From Promethearchaeota archaeon (GTDB taxonomy: Archaea > Asgardarchaeota > Lokiarchaeia > Sigynarchaeales > SOKP01), in contig JAEOTJ010000088.1 in assembly GCA_016839905.1 (NCBI GenBank), positions 1 through 21,332 on the forward strand: a DNA stretch of 21,332 bases, given 5' to 3'. This document shows, piece by piece, positions 8,050 through 14,432 of the stretch. The notes below the pieces were generated by a model, which saw nothing but the letters and a program-made list of their open reading frames with translations, was not told the DNA's origin and searched no databases. A program made the translations under genes and the position numbers. Every line of letters begins with the position of its first letter. Position 1 is the stretch's first letter.

Positions 8050-8409
8050 ATGAAAAAAATAATTGGAATTCCAGCAGATGGTCCGGATTTAACTGATAAT
8101 ATTTCACTACATTTTGGGCATTGTAAGTATTTTGTAGGAGTTGAAATTACAGAGGAAAATAAAATAAATAAAGTATTTTCTCAAGAAAATAAAGGTCATT
8201 CTAGTTGCATGGAGCCCGTTTTAAAAATGAAAGAAAAAGAAGTATCAGATATGATTATTGGAGGTATTGGAGGGCGTCCTTTTATGGGATTTGTTCAGGT
8301 GGGTATTAACCTTTATAAAGGCATTGAAGGGAGTATTGAAAATAATGTAGAATTACTATTACAGGGAAAATTAGAAGTATTAGGAGGACCAAGCTGTCAA
8401 CACAATTAA
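8050..8409 (+). CDS. NifX/NifB-type dinitrogenase iron-molybdenum cofactor domain protein
   Basis: A 119-residue stand-alone member of the domain found in NifX, NifY and the end of NifB. Nitrogenase proteins use it to hold iron-molybdenum precursors; stand-alone archaeal relatives occur without nitrogenase and their role is unsettled, with binding of metal-sulfur clusters suspected. Visible: GIPADGPDLTDNISLHFGHCKYFVGVE, the fold's first half with Cys25 beside His24; Cys53; GGIGGRPFMGFVQVGI (71-86), highly typical of this family; and a C-terminal GGPSCQHN tail with Cys116. It starts after a 14-A tract without a Shine-Dalgarno site and is followed 33 bases later by the OsmC gene, so the two form an operon. 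No nif structural genes are present. Confidence 0.88.
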   Translation: MKKIIGIPADGPDLTDNISLHFGHCKYFVGVEITEENKINKVFSQENKGHSSCMEPVLKMKEKEVSDMIIGGIGGRPFMGFVQVGINLYKGIEGSIENNVELLLQGKLEVLGGPSCQHN

Positions 8410-8442
8410 AAATATAAAGAAAAAATAAAAATGTGAAAAAAT

Positions 8443-8940
8443 ATGCCAAGTTTTAAAGAAACATATGAAGCTATAAAGGCTGATTGGAAGGCAGGGGAAA
8501 AGAATTTTAATGTTGAATGCGAAATGCTATCCGAAGGCATGCAAGTTAAATGTACGATGGGAGCAAAACCATTCGAATTAATTATTGATGCTCCTCCAGG
8601 TTTAGATGGAACAAATCAGGGCCCATCACCATTATTAGTAATCTTATCTTCTGTTGGCGCATGTATTGTTGCTGTTACAAAATTTTGGGCAAAAATCATG
8701 GATATAAAGATCCAAGAATTAAAAGTATTCTCTAGAGGACATATCAATTTAGGAGCAATTTTTGGTCTTGATGATAGTAAGTTAGCTGGCTATGATAAAC
8801 TCGAACCTGTAATCAGAATTAAAGCAGATGCTCCAGAAGAAAAAATTAATGAACTAATGGAAAAAGTCTTATCTCATTGTCCAATCATTACAAATATGGG
8901 CGGAGCATCCCCAATTACTCCAAAAGTTCAAATAAAATAA
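8443..8940 (+). CDS. OsmC/Ohr-family protein
   Basis: OsmC-family proteins reduce organic or fatty-acid hydroperoxides with a pair of cysteines that cycles through a disulfide; some members handle other thiols. In these 165 residues the pair is Cys74 (SSVGAC at the start of the central helix) and Cys146 (LSHCPI). The order is also typical: N-terminal beta sheet to about residue 50, a GPSPLLVILSSVGACI core, the long helix with FWAKIMDIKIQELKV, and the closing beta segment TPKVQI. It is the second gene after the NifX-like protein and converges on the sulfur relay operon; shared thiol/persulfide chemistry is plausible but inferred. Confidence 0.9.
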   Translation: MPSFKETYEAIKADWKAGEKNFNVECEMLSEGMQVKCTMGAKPFELIIDAPPGLDGTNQGPSPLLVILSSVGACIVAVTKFWAKIMDIKIQELKVFSRGHINLGAIFGLDDSKLAGYDKLEPVIRIKADAPEEKINELMEKVLSHCPIITNMGGASPITPKVQIK

Positions 8941-8956
8941 CCATAATAAATAATTA

Positions 8957-8963
8957 TTTTTTT
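8957..8963 (+). terminator. T tract after the OsmC gene
   Basis: Seven T begin 16 bases after the OsmC stop, in a T-rich run without a strong hairpin, as usual for archaeal termination. Confidence 0.4.
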
Positions 8964-9072
8964 ATTTTAATTTTATTATTATATAGATGAACAAGTTTAT
9001 TAAAATTACTGCCTTCTAGAAGCTTCTTTAAAGGAGAGTATGAATATAATAGTTCTTATCCTTGCTAGTATT

Positions 9073-9092
9073 AAAAAAAAAAAAAAAAAAAA
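9073..9092 (-). terminator. 20-T tract directly after the dsrH stop codon
   Basis: On the minus strand the dsrH stop TAA (9095-9093) is followed with no gap by 20 consecutive T. No hairpin precedes it. It is an extreme form of the archaeal T-tract terminator at the end of the five-gene sulfur operon. Its exact length could vary between cells or be affected by sequencing error. Confidence 0.65.
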
Positions 9093-9392
9093 TTACATGT
9101 TTATGATTGTTTCACTTTCAAAAATTAAATCAATTACATCAGAACTAGCAACTAATTTAATCTTATCAGAAATGAAATTGGATAACCCTCGAATATCTAT
9201 ATGTTCTTTGCATGCCGCAACTTTCTTATTTTGATTAAGCGCTTGTGTTATTGCTTTATTAGTTTTATTGGCAAAGTAGACCGCATTTTGAAGTAATAGA
9301 ATAGTAACATCATCTTCGTCGGCATGTTCCCTGGCGAGTTCTACTCCAGTGATATCTTCGCTTGTAATAAAATATAGCACTTTTTTGCTCAT
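9093..9392 (-). CDS. dsrH: DsrH/TusB-family sulfur relay subunit
   Basis: Smallest subunit of the DsrEFH (TusDCB) hexamer that passes persulfide sulfur between carriers in the cytosol. The frame opens to ATG 9401, but AGGAGG at 9402-9407 abuts that ATG and lies 9 bases before ATG 9392, so I start at 9392: 99 residues beginning SKKVLYFIT, as DsrH proteins do. Family features: the LLLQNAVYFA strand (34-43) and CKEHIDIRGL (61-70) with a single Cys61. Whether Cys61 is the functional sulfur-binding residue is not certain. Last gene of the operon; its ribosome binding site overlaps the dsrF stop. The alternative is a generic DsrE-fold protein, but the three-gene order makes DsrH likely. Confidence 0.84.
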   Translation of the reverse strand: MSKKVLYFITSEDITGVELAREHADEDDVTILLLQNAVYFANKTNKAITQALNQNKKVAACKEHIDIRGLSNFISDKIKLVASSDVIDLIFESETIINM

Positions 9393-9401
9393 CTTTTTCA
9401 T

Positions 9402-9407
9402 CCTCCT
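9402..9407 (-). promoter_or_regulatory. Shine-Dalgarno site that sets the dsrH start
   Basis: AGGAGG on the minus strand, overlapping the dsrF stop, is 9 bases before ATG 9392 and 0 bases before ATG 9401, favouring 9392. Confidence 0.7.
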
Positions 9408-9750
9408 AAAATGGTATAGTTACGGTTGAATTTGCGATCATAGTCAATATTTCATGATGCTCTTTAACTTCAACTTTATCTATTAAATCTTCTTTTGTTA
9501 AACCCCGCTCATCAAGTGCCTTTTTATCTATGAAAATATCTAGATCTATGTTCTTGATGAAATCAATGTGCATTGAATACATTGTCTTGTCTACATCTTT
9601 AATAAATGCATATACACCATCATTAATCACAATTGTGATTGGATCAAAATCAGCGCTTACGGCAACTGACATTCGTAATCCTTCAACAGGATAAAGTGTA
9701 CCGTGAGGAGGCTGCCTTAGTAGGATAACTACATTTTTTTCTTCGGACAT
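9406..9750 (-). CDS. dsrF: DsrF/TusC-family sulfur relay subunit
   Basis: Structural subunit of the DsrEFH/TusBCD complex. Its 114 residues show the family's RQPPHGTLYPVEGLRMSVA segment (12-30) and the INDGVYAFI strand (42-50), both close to the TusC consensus. It contains no cysteine, so it cannot carry sulfur itself; within this family the persulfide cysteine is on DsrE/TusD, which fits a structural part. AGGTGAT at 9756-9762 is 5 bases before the ATG and overlaps the dsrE stop, indicating translational coupling. Gaps to its neighbours in the operon are at most 13 bases. Confidence 0.88.
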   Translation of the reverse strand: MSEEKNVVILLRQPPHGTLYPVEGLRMSVAVSADFDPITIVINDGVYAFIKDVDKTMYSMHIDFIKNIDLDIFIDKKALDERGLTKEDLIDKVEVKEHHEILTMIANSTVTIPF

Positions 9751-9760
9751 TTTTTATCAC

Positions 9761-10126
9761 CTAACTACAAATTGTTATTAATTTATCTGTTTCTTCGATA
9801 ATCCTTGCAAGATCCGGTGTTCCTGCTCGTTTTACATCGCCGCATTCCCTTTTTAAACAGTTTTTCATTGTACCTCTAACTAAGAGACATAAATTACACA
9901 GTCTTATTGTTGCCCCCTTCTTGAGGATTTCCTTAAAACCTTCTTCAATGTTAAAAATACCTTCTATTTTTTTCTGATTTTCTAAAAGAGCATTAACAGC
10001 ATCCATGTAACAAAAGATGCGGACTTCATGTCCTTTCTCTAATGCTGCCATTGATAGTTTTATTACCGTTTCAGCAGCTTCTGTTTGATAAGGTCCATCA
10101 AAAAAAAGTATCCCTAATCGAGCCAT
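9761..10126 (-). CDS. dsrE: DsrE/TusD-family sulfurtransferase subunit
   Basis: Persulfide-carrying subunit of the DsrEFH/TusBCD complex, which accepts sulfur from TusA-like carriers and hands it on. 121 residues in the family's Rossmann-like fold: strand LGILFFDGPY, helix ETVIKLSMAALEKGHEVRIF, and the active-site region IRLCNLCLLVRG with Cys77 and Cys80 followed by the conserved Arg-Gly. Cys90, Cys95 and Cys120 are additional and make the protein unusually Cys-rich. GGAGATGA lies 8 bases before the ATG. Third gene of the tusA - permease - dsrEFH operon, 19 bases after the permease. A stand-alone DsrE-like role is less likely given the order. Confidence 0.88.
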   Translation of the reverse strand: MARLGILFFDGPYQTEAAETVIKLSMAALEKGHEVRIFCYMDAVNALLENQKKIEGIFNIEEGFKEILKKGATIRLCNLCLLVRGTMKNCLKRECGDVKRAGTPDLARIIEETDKLITICS

Positions 10127-10145
10127 TTATATTTTCATCTCCGGT

Positions 10146-11204
10146 TTAATCCTTTCTCATAAACATTAAATATGCCATTATCCAGCAACCCAATACAATG
10201 CCAAGACTGACTACAATGCCACCTAATGAAAATTGTGGAACTCCACTAAGTAAGTTACCAATATTGCATCCCATAGCGATTATTGCTCCGATACCCATAA
10301 CAATTCCGCCAATGAGTTGTTGTAATAGAATTTTACCGTCCTTTGGAGCTCTTATCTTGAATTCACCAGCTATGATAGCACCGACAAAAGCACCTACAAT
10401 AATACCAATCACAATTAAACCAAACCACATATATGGGATAAGAGCGGCTCCTGTAAGTACTCCCTGGGCATTGCTTAGCCAACCTCCTGAAATTCCTAAA
10501 GGATAGTTTTTCCCAGCGACATAAAATGCCACAGGCCAAGCAATAATATTAACGATACCCACTAATATTCCAGTAGTATACCAAGGCCATCCATTTTTGA
10601 AGATTTTTGTTTTCAAATCAAAAACTTCTTCGCCTTTTTTCTCTTTTTTCTCTTTTATTGCTGGTAATATCCAGAAGTAGGTAACTGCTGCAAATCCAAC
10701 AGCTCCGATAATAACCATTAAGATCGGAGTAAATGGTCCAAAGAGAGTAATAGGTGTTTTATCAGCATTGACAATTGGAGTTGATTGTAGAGCAACTGTT
10801 AGTTGAGATAGGAGTCCGAATTTCGCAACAATTAAACCTATACAAAAGCCTAATAACGCAATAAGAGATCCTACCATACCCTCGCCTACACGATAAGTAG
10901 TTCCACTTGCACATCCTCCAGCAAGAACCATACCCATTCCAAAAATAACTCCTCCAGTAATACTACCTAACAAAGTAAGAGGTTTTGGACTTAAACCAGG
11001 TACAATGGAAGTAAGAACCATTATCCCAAACCCAATCATACAAACTAATAAAGCAATTACTACTGCCTTTGCTAATTTATATTCTTTAAGTAGGATAATG
11101 TCCCGAAAAGCTGAATTCATGCACATGCGCCCACGTTGTAATACGAAACCAAAGATAGCACCAATAAGAATCCCTACTATAATGATTATAATAAAATCCA
11201 TCAT
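10146..11204 (-). CDS. YeeE/YedE (TsuA-type) sulfur-compound permease
   Basis: A 352-residue membrane protein with about nine to ten hydrophobic helices. Characterised members of the YeeE/YedE family (TsuA) import thiosulfate through a chain of conserved cysteines. The three family cysteine motifs are present: GRMCMNSAFRD (Cys28), GGCASGTTYRVGEG (Cys98) and MGCNIGNLLSG (Cys313); the last two lie in the two pseudo-symmetric halves. The central loop at about 183-205 is highly charged (KEKKEKKGEE) and probably cytosolic. GGTGA is 6 bases before ATG 11204 and overlaps the end region of tusA. Position next to tusA is typical for the family. Substrate could be thiosulfate or another sulfur species; sequence alone cannot choose. 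Confidence 0.92.
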   Translation of the reverse strand: MMDFIIIIIVGILIGAIFGFVLQRGRMCMNSAFRDIILLKEYKLAKAVVIALLVCMIGFGIMVLTSIVPGLSPKPLTLLGSITGGVIFGMGMVLAGGCASGTTYRVGEGMVGSLIALLGFCIGLIVAKFGLLSQLTVALQSTPIVNADKTPITLFGPFTPILMVIIGAVGFAAVTYFWILPAIKEKKEKKGEEVFDLKTKIFKNGWPWYTTGILVGIVNIIAWPVAFYVAGKNYPLGISGGWLSNAQGVLTGAALIPYMWFGLIVIGIIVGAFVGAIIAGEFKIRAPKDGKILLQQLIGGIVMGIGAIIAMGCNIGNLLSGVPQFSLGGIVVSLGIVLGCWIMAYLMFMRKD

Positions 11205-11215
11205 TTTTATTCACC

Positions 11216-11464
11216 TTATTTTATTTTAACCAAGATGGTCCATTTTGTTTCCCCTTCCTCTTTTTCAGAAGAGATTACTTCATGACCTAGTCCCGTCATA
11301 GTTTCGGGGATTCTCTCTGCAGAAAGAGGATAATCGACAATAATTTTAAGGACTTCTCCTGATTTCATTTTTTTTACTTTTCGTTTACTTTTTACATCCG
11401 GATAAGGACATACATCGCCTGAACAATCCAGAGTTTCTTTAATATCAACCATTTTTTTTTTCAC
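11216..11464 (-). CDS. tusA: TusA/SirA-family sulfur carrier protein
   Basis: Small cytosolic carrier that holds sulfur as a persulfide on the cysteine of a CPxP motif and delivers it to partner proteins. 82 residues: LDCSGDVCPYPDVKSKRKVKKM with Cys19 of CPYP and an additional Cys14, the SGEVLKIIVDYPLSAERIP strand and turn, and the GHEVISSEKEEG segment that ends the fold. The frame opens at GTG 11464; ATG 11452 four codons later is an alternative, and a TATA-like run (11479-11487) lies about 31 bases before that ATG, which would suit a nearly leaderless message. First gene of the five-gene relay operon; the permease starts 11 bases downstream. Confidence 0.92.
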   Translation of the reverse strand: MKKKMVDIKETLDCSGDVCPYPDVKSKRKVKKMKSGEVLKIIVDYPLSAERIPETMTGLGHEVISSEKEEGETKWTILVKIK

Positions 11465-11642
11465 ATTTGCTTTTTATTAAATTATATTCTGTTAAGCAAT
11501 TTGTAATTTTTCTAAAGGATATAGAAATGAAAGATTGAAATCATAAGATATCTTTCATAATTGGTTCCATACCTTAGAAAAATACTGATACTCCAGAATA
11601 AATTTTTAGATTGTGTTCAATAATTATTTACTATTTTTAAAG

Positions 11643-11681
11643 CTTTCGAATATTGTTCGATATTTCAGGAGATTTCGAAAG
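11643..11681. repeat. CTTTCGAA/TTCGAAAG inverted repeat
   Basis: Perfect 8-base arms at 11643-11650 and 11674-11681 are separated by 23 bases that hold another TTCGA; each arm contains the self-complementary TTCGAA. It lies about 180 bases upstream of tusA. It may be an operator for the sulfur operon or an RNA stem. Confidence 0.4.
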
Positions 11682-12430
11682 AAAGTTCGCCATATCATAG
11701 ACTCATAAATGGATATTCTGTAAATAAAGTATATTTTTGAATCTTTTTTTCTTTCTATTTGATTATTATAATAAATTCATAGAATCTTGATAATTTCCAA
11801 GATCTACCAATAATGAGGTGAAATTTTATTTCATAATCCAAAATATTGCGGAAGAATATCTGAAAAAGACATTAATGTGAGGTTTAATTACGAGGATCCA
11901 TATGTAGATATTTTATAATTTTTTTAAAGATTTAAGATAATTTGATAAAATGTTAAGTTATTTGTAAATTATTTTTCTTTTCGATAGATTCCTAATCTTC
12001 CTTATGTGAGATGTATAATTTGTATCTTTTTAATTTCTTCTACAAAAAATATAACATTTAATCGATAATTTTATTGAAAAAGTAACTTTTCTCACTAATG
12101 GATGTGGATCATCAGTTGAAAAAGCTGTCAGAATACCCTACTTATTGAAAATACCTCACATTTAATGAGATCTTGTTTCTGAAATTTAAAGATGACATTT
12201 TAATTTAAAGGATAATCGCTATTAAGGTTTTTTGAGGTTTTTAATGATTTTTGCATTATGATTCAATATAATATATTGATTTATCGAATTTTATTCAAAA
12301 AACATCAATTATTACCGAAAAATATTTAAGATTGAATAACTAATTAAGAATTAATTTATAATTTTTACAAAGATTTGGGAAAAATCAATAATTAAGAAAT
12401 TAGAATTTGTAAAACAGTAAAGAAAAAAAA

Positions 12431-12440
12431 TTATAATATA
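12431..12440 (+). promoter_or_regulatory. TATA-like box for the Lrp gene
   Basis: TTATAATATA is centred about 30 bases before the ATG at 12466, so transcription should begin within a few bases of the start codon. Confidence 0.4.
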
Positions 12441-12465
12441 GTACAAATATTTAACGTGTATAAAG

Positions 12466-12945
12466 ATGAAAGACCAAACACCCAACTTTGATAATAAAGA
12501 TAAAGAAATTTTAAATATTTTACAAGAAAATTATAGAATCTCCTATAAAGAATTAAGTAAAGAGGTAGGATTAGCCCCAAGTACGATACATAATAGAGTT
12601 CAAAACATGGTAAAAAATGGAATTATTAGAGAATTTGATACCGTTGTGTGTCCTCTTAAAGTTGGTTATGAGTCAGTAGCAATTCTTGGACTTTCAGTGG
12701 AACCGATGAGAATTGATGAAATTGCTGAAAAAATCTCGAGCTTTAATGAAGTTCAATTAGTTGCTACTTCTACAGGAGACCATGATATAATAGTCCAAGT
12801 CTATTCAAGAGATGATAAGGTTCTTTGGAGATTCATAAACCAGAAAATTAAAACTATTGAGGGGGTTAGACCAAGAATGGATGTCTCAAGCTTTATAGAT
12901 ATTTTTAAAATGACATATAAAATAAATTTTAAAATCAATAAATAG
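12466..12945 (+). CDS. Lrp/AsnC-family transcriptional regulator
   Basis: DNA-binding regulator of the feast/famine type; members sense amino acids or other small molecules. 159 residues: winged helix-turn-helix at about 8-58 (DNKDKEILNILQENYRISYKELSKEVGLAPSTIHNRVQNMVKNGII), then the RAM ligand-binding/oligomerisation domain at about 72-150 with VQLVATSTGDHDIIVQVYSRD. The TGDHD turn, the usual effector-binding loop, is intact. It is divergent from the sulfur operon across 1 kb and precedes the ZIP transporter by 181 bases; being beside amino-acid and sulfur genes makes local regulation of homocysteine or sulfur supply possible, though no operator is recognised. Confidence 0.93.
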   Translation: MKDQTPNFDNKDKEILNILQENYRISYKELSKEVGLAPSTIHNRVQNMVKNGIIREFDTVVCPLKVGYESVAILGLSVEPMRIDEIAEKISSFNEVQLVATSTGDHDIIVQVYSRDDKVLWRFINQKIKTIEGVRPRMDVSSFIDIFKMTYKINFKINK

Positions 12946-13126
12946 ATCAATAAAGGACATTATAATGTATAAGATATGTGATAATAAAATTTATGATTTT
13001 ATTTAATATGGACATAGATTTAGCTCTAATCACGGATTAAGAGGAGTAAGAGTATTTTTAAATATAATTATTCCCTCATTTATATTTTTCCACATGATAG
13101 AGAATAAAGACTAGAGGTTATAAAAT

Positions 13127-13873
13127 ATGATAATAATTTGGATCATCTTATTTAGCATTTTAGGAAGTATTGGAGTAATTTTAACGACAGGAATCTTTTT
13201 AAGGTTAAATAAAAAAAAACAAAACGTTCTTATTCCGATTTTAATTTCTTATGCTATAGGGACTCTTCTTGCAGCAGCATTACTTGGAATGATTGATAAT
13301 GCTTTAACCAAGAGTTCTCCCATACTAATATTATATTGTGTTTTAGGAGGAATAATTCTCTTTTTCCTACTCGAAAAAATGGTTATTTGGCGTCATTGTC
13401 ATCATGAAGATTGCCAGATTCATTGTGCCTCAGGTCCAATTCTTCTTATTGGAGATGCATTTCATAATTTTATAGATGGGATAGTAATTGCTGCAAGTTT
13501 TTTAATATCCATCCAAATTGGTATTGCCGTGAGCCTCTCAGTGATAGCTCATGAAATCCCTCAAGAAGTAGGCGACTTTGCAATTTTACTTAATAGTGGT
13601 TATTCAAAAAAAAGGGCATTCTCCCTAAATTTTTTGTCGAGTATAACGACGATACCTGCTGCCATCATAGGTTATTACATATTAGAAATCTTTGATTTTT
13701 TCATACCAATTTTTTTAGCACTTTCGGCAGCAAGCTTTCTTTATATAGCTTTATCTGATTTAATACCTGAATTACATAAAAAATGTAATGTAAAAGCTAG
13801 CATAAGACAATTGATATTAATTTTGGCAGGAATTGGAACGATTATTTTAATCCTTTCGACAAAACCAATTTAA
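13127..13873 (+). CDS. ZIP-family metal transporter
   Basis: Imports zinc, iron or other divalent metals into the cytosol. 248 residues with about eight membrane helices. The binuclear metal centre of the ZIP family is intact: HNFIDG (113-118) in helix 4 and HEIPQE (142-147) in helix 5. The loop between helices 3 and 4 carries a cluster of His and Cys (RHCHHEDCQIHC, 89-100), which likely collects metal. GAGGT lies 8 bases before the ATG. It runs in the same direction as the iron-sulfur operon that begins 34 bases later, so metal supply for iron-sulfur assembly is an attractive but inferred link. Metal specificity is not readable. Confidence 0.93.
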   Translation: MIIIWIILFSILGSIGVILTTGIFLRLNKKKQNVLIPILISYAIGTLLAAALLGMIDNALTKSSPILILYCVLGGIILFFLLEKMVIWRHCHHEDCQIHCASGPILLIGDAFHNFIDGIVIAASFLISIQIGIAVSLSVIAHEIPQEVGDFAILLNSGYSKKRAFSLNFLSSITTIPAAIIGYYILEIFDFFIPIFLALSAASFLYIALSDLIPELHKKCNVKASIRQLILILAGIGTIILILSTKPI

Positions 13874-13880
13874 ATTATTA

Positions 13881-13895
13881 AGGTGATTTAGTATT
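13881..13895 (+). promoter_or_regulatory. Shine-Dalgarno site with possible ATT start
   Basis: AGGTGAT (13881-13887) is 20 bases before the first ATG of the iron-sulfur gene but only 5 bases before an in-frame ATT (13893-13895). Use of ATT as a start would add five residues (IPTNL) to the protein. Confidence 0.35.
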
Positions 13896-13907
13896 CCAAC
13901 CAATTTA

Positions 13908-14375
13908 ATGGAACTCATTAATTTTCTACCGAAAACAAACTGTAAAAAGTGTGGAAAATCTACATGTATGGCTTTCGCACTAGAATTAATGAAGGGGACC
14001 GTTAAAATTGATGATTGTACTCCTTTATTAGGAGCTAAATACAAAAAGAATTATGATTCCTTAAAAGAAATCTTAGGTGATGAGGAGGGTCAAGAAAAAG
14101 AATTACATATTGAAATTGACAATGAAAAATGCGACGGATGTGGTATATGCGTTACAATCTGCCCCGTAAATGCCAGATATTGTAATCCCGCTTTAAGTGG
14201 AAAAGCACCTGATTATCCTCCTGATAAGCATCAATTATTCCAAGTAAAAGGAGGAAAATGTGAATTATTAAATCTTGAGCATTGCCGGCGATTAGAATCG
14301 GAAGGTAGAGAACGGGAATGCCGAGTATGTGAGTCTTATTGCCCTCGAGAAGCAATAGAGATTATACATTCATAA
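13908..14375 (+). CDS. Iron-sulfur protein: CdhD/AcsC-like Fe-S domain plus ferredoxin clusters
   Basis: A 155-residue electron-transfer protein with room for three [4Fe-4S] clusters. The N-terminus FLPKTNCKKCGKSTCMAFALELMKG with Cys12, 15, 20 and 37 matches the four-cysteine Fe-S domain found at the start of corrinoid protein subunits and related redox proteins. A ferredoxin motif CDGCGICVTICP follows (Cys75, 78, 81, 85). A third set near the end is CRVCESYCP (Cys138, 141, 145) with Cys126 or 118 as fourth ligand. A long insertion (about 88-125) separates the last two clusters. It precedes the DUF39 sulfurtransferase and NIL ferredoxin genes, suggesting that it supplies electrons for reductive homocysteine formation. 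Exact family name not recognised. Confidence 0.88.
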   Translation: MELINFLPKTNCKKCGKSTCMAFALELMKGTVKIDDCTPLLGAKYKKNYDSLKEILGDEEGQEKELHIEIDNEKCDGCGICVTICPVNARYCNPALSGKAPDYPPDKHQLFQVKGGKCELLNLEHCRRLESEGRERECRVCESYCPREAIEIIHS

Positions 14376-14423
14376 TTTTTATAAAAATACATTGTAGATA
14401 TTTAAAATAGGTAATATATAAAT

Positions 14424-14429
14424 GGTGAT
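14424..14429 (+). promoter_or_regulatory. Shine-Dalgarno site fixing a TTG start
   Basis: GGTGAT ends 3 bases before TTG 14433. No ATG or GTG lies in frame between the upstream stop and this TTG, so TTG is the start of the DUF39 gene. Confidence 0.55.
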
Positions 14430-14432
14430 TTA

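Larger units (their letters stand above)
11465..12465. other. 1-kb intergenic region without a supported gene
   Basis: Divergent gap between tusA and the Lrp gene. Frames are short, and I see no tRNA or tandem repeat. It must hold the promoter of the sulfur operon at its left end and of the Lrp gene at its right end. The clearest structure is a dyad at 11643-11681. A 36-codon open stretch at 12055-12165 has no start or ribosome binding site. The length is unusual next to the tight operons around it, so decayed sequence or an unrecognised RNA gene is possible. Confidence 0.6.

Noticed and set aside
8050..8409. Evidence for nitrogen fixation from the NifX-like gene.
   Set aside because: Stand-alone NifX-like domains are common in archaea without nitrogenase, and no nifHDK, nifE/N or full nifB is present.
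9040..9234. Plus-strand 64-codon frame with a lysine run.
   Set aside because: It is the antisense of dsrH and of the 20-base homopolymer; the lysines are the A tract.
12055..12165. A 36-codon open stretch reading about FLTNGCGSSVEKAVRI, resembling the GCGSS turn of IscU/TSCPD-like proteins.
   Set aside because: No start codon, no ribosome binding site, stops on both sides and only one short motif; at most a fossil, likely chance.
12993..13050. Ten-codon frame (MDIDLALITD) followed by GAGGAG upstream of the ZIP gene, as a possible leader peptide.
   Set aside because: No repeated regulatory codons, no terminator/antiterminator pairing and no start properly spaced after GAGGAG.
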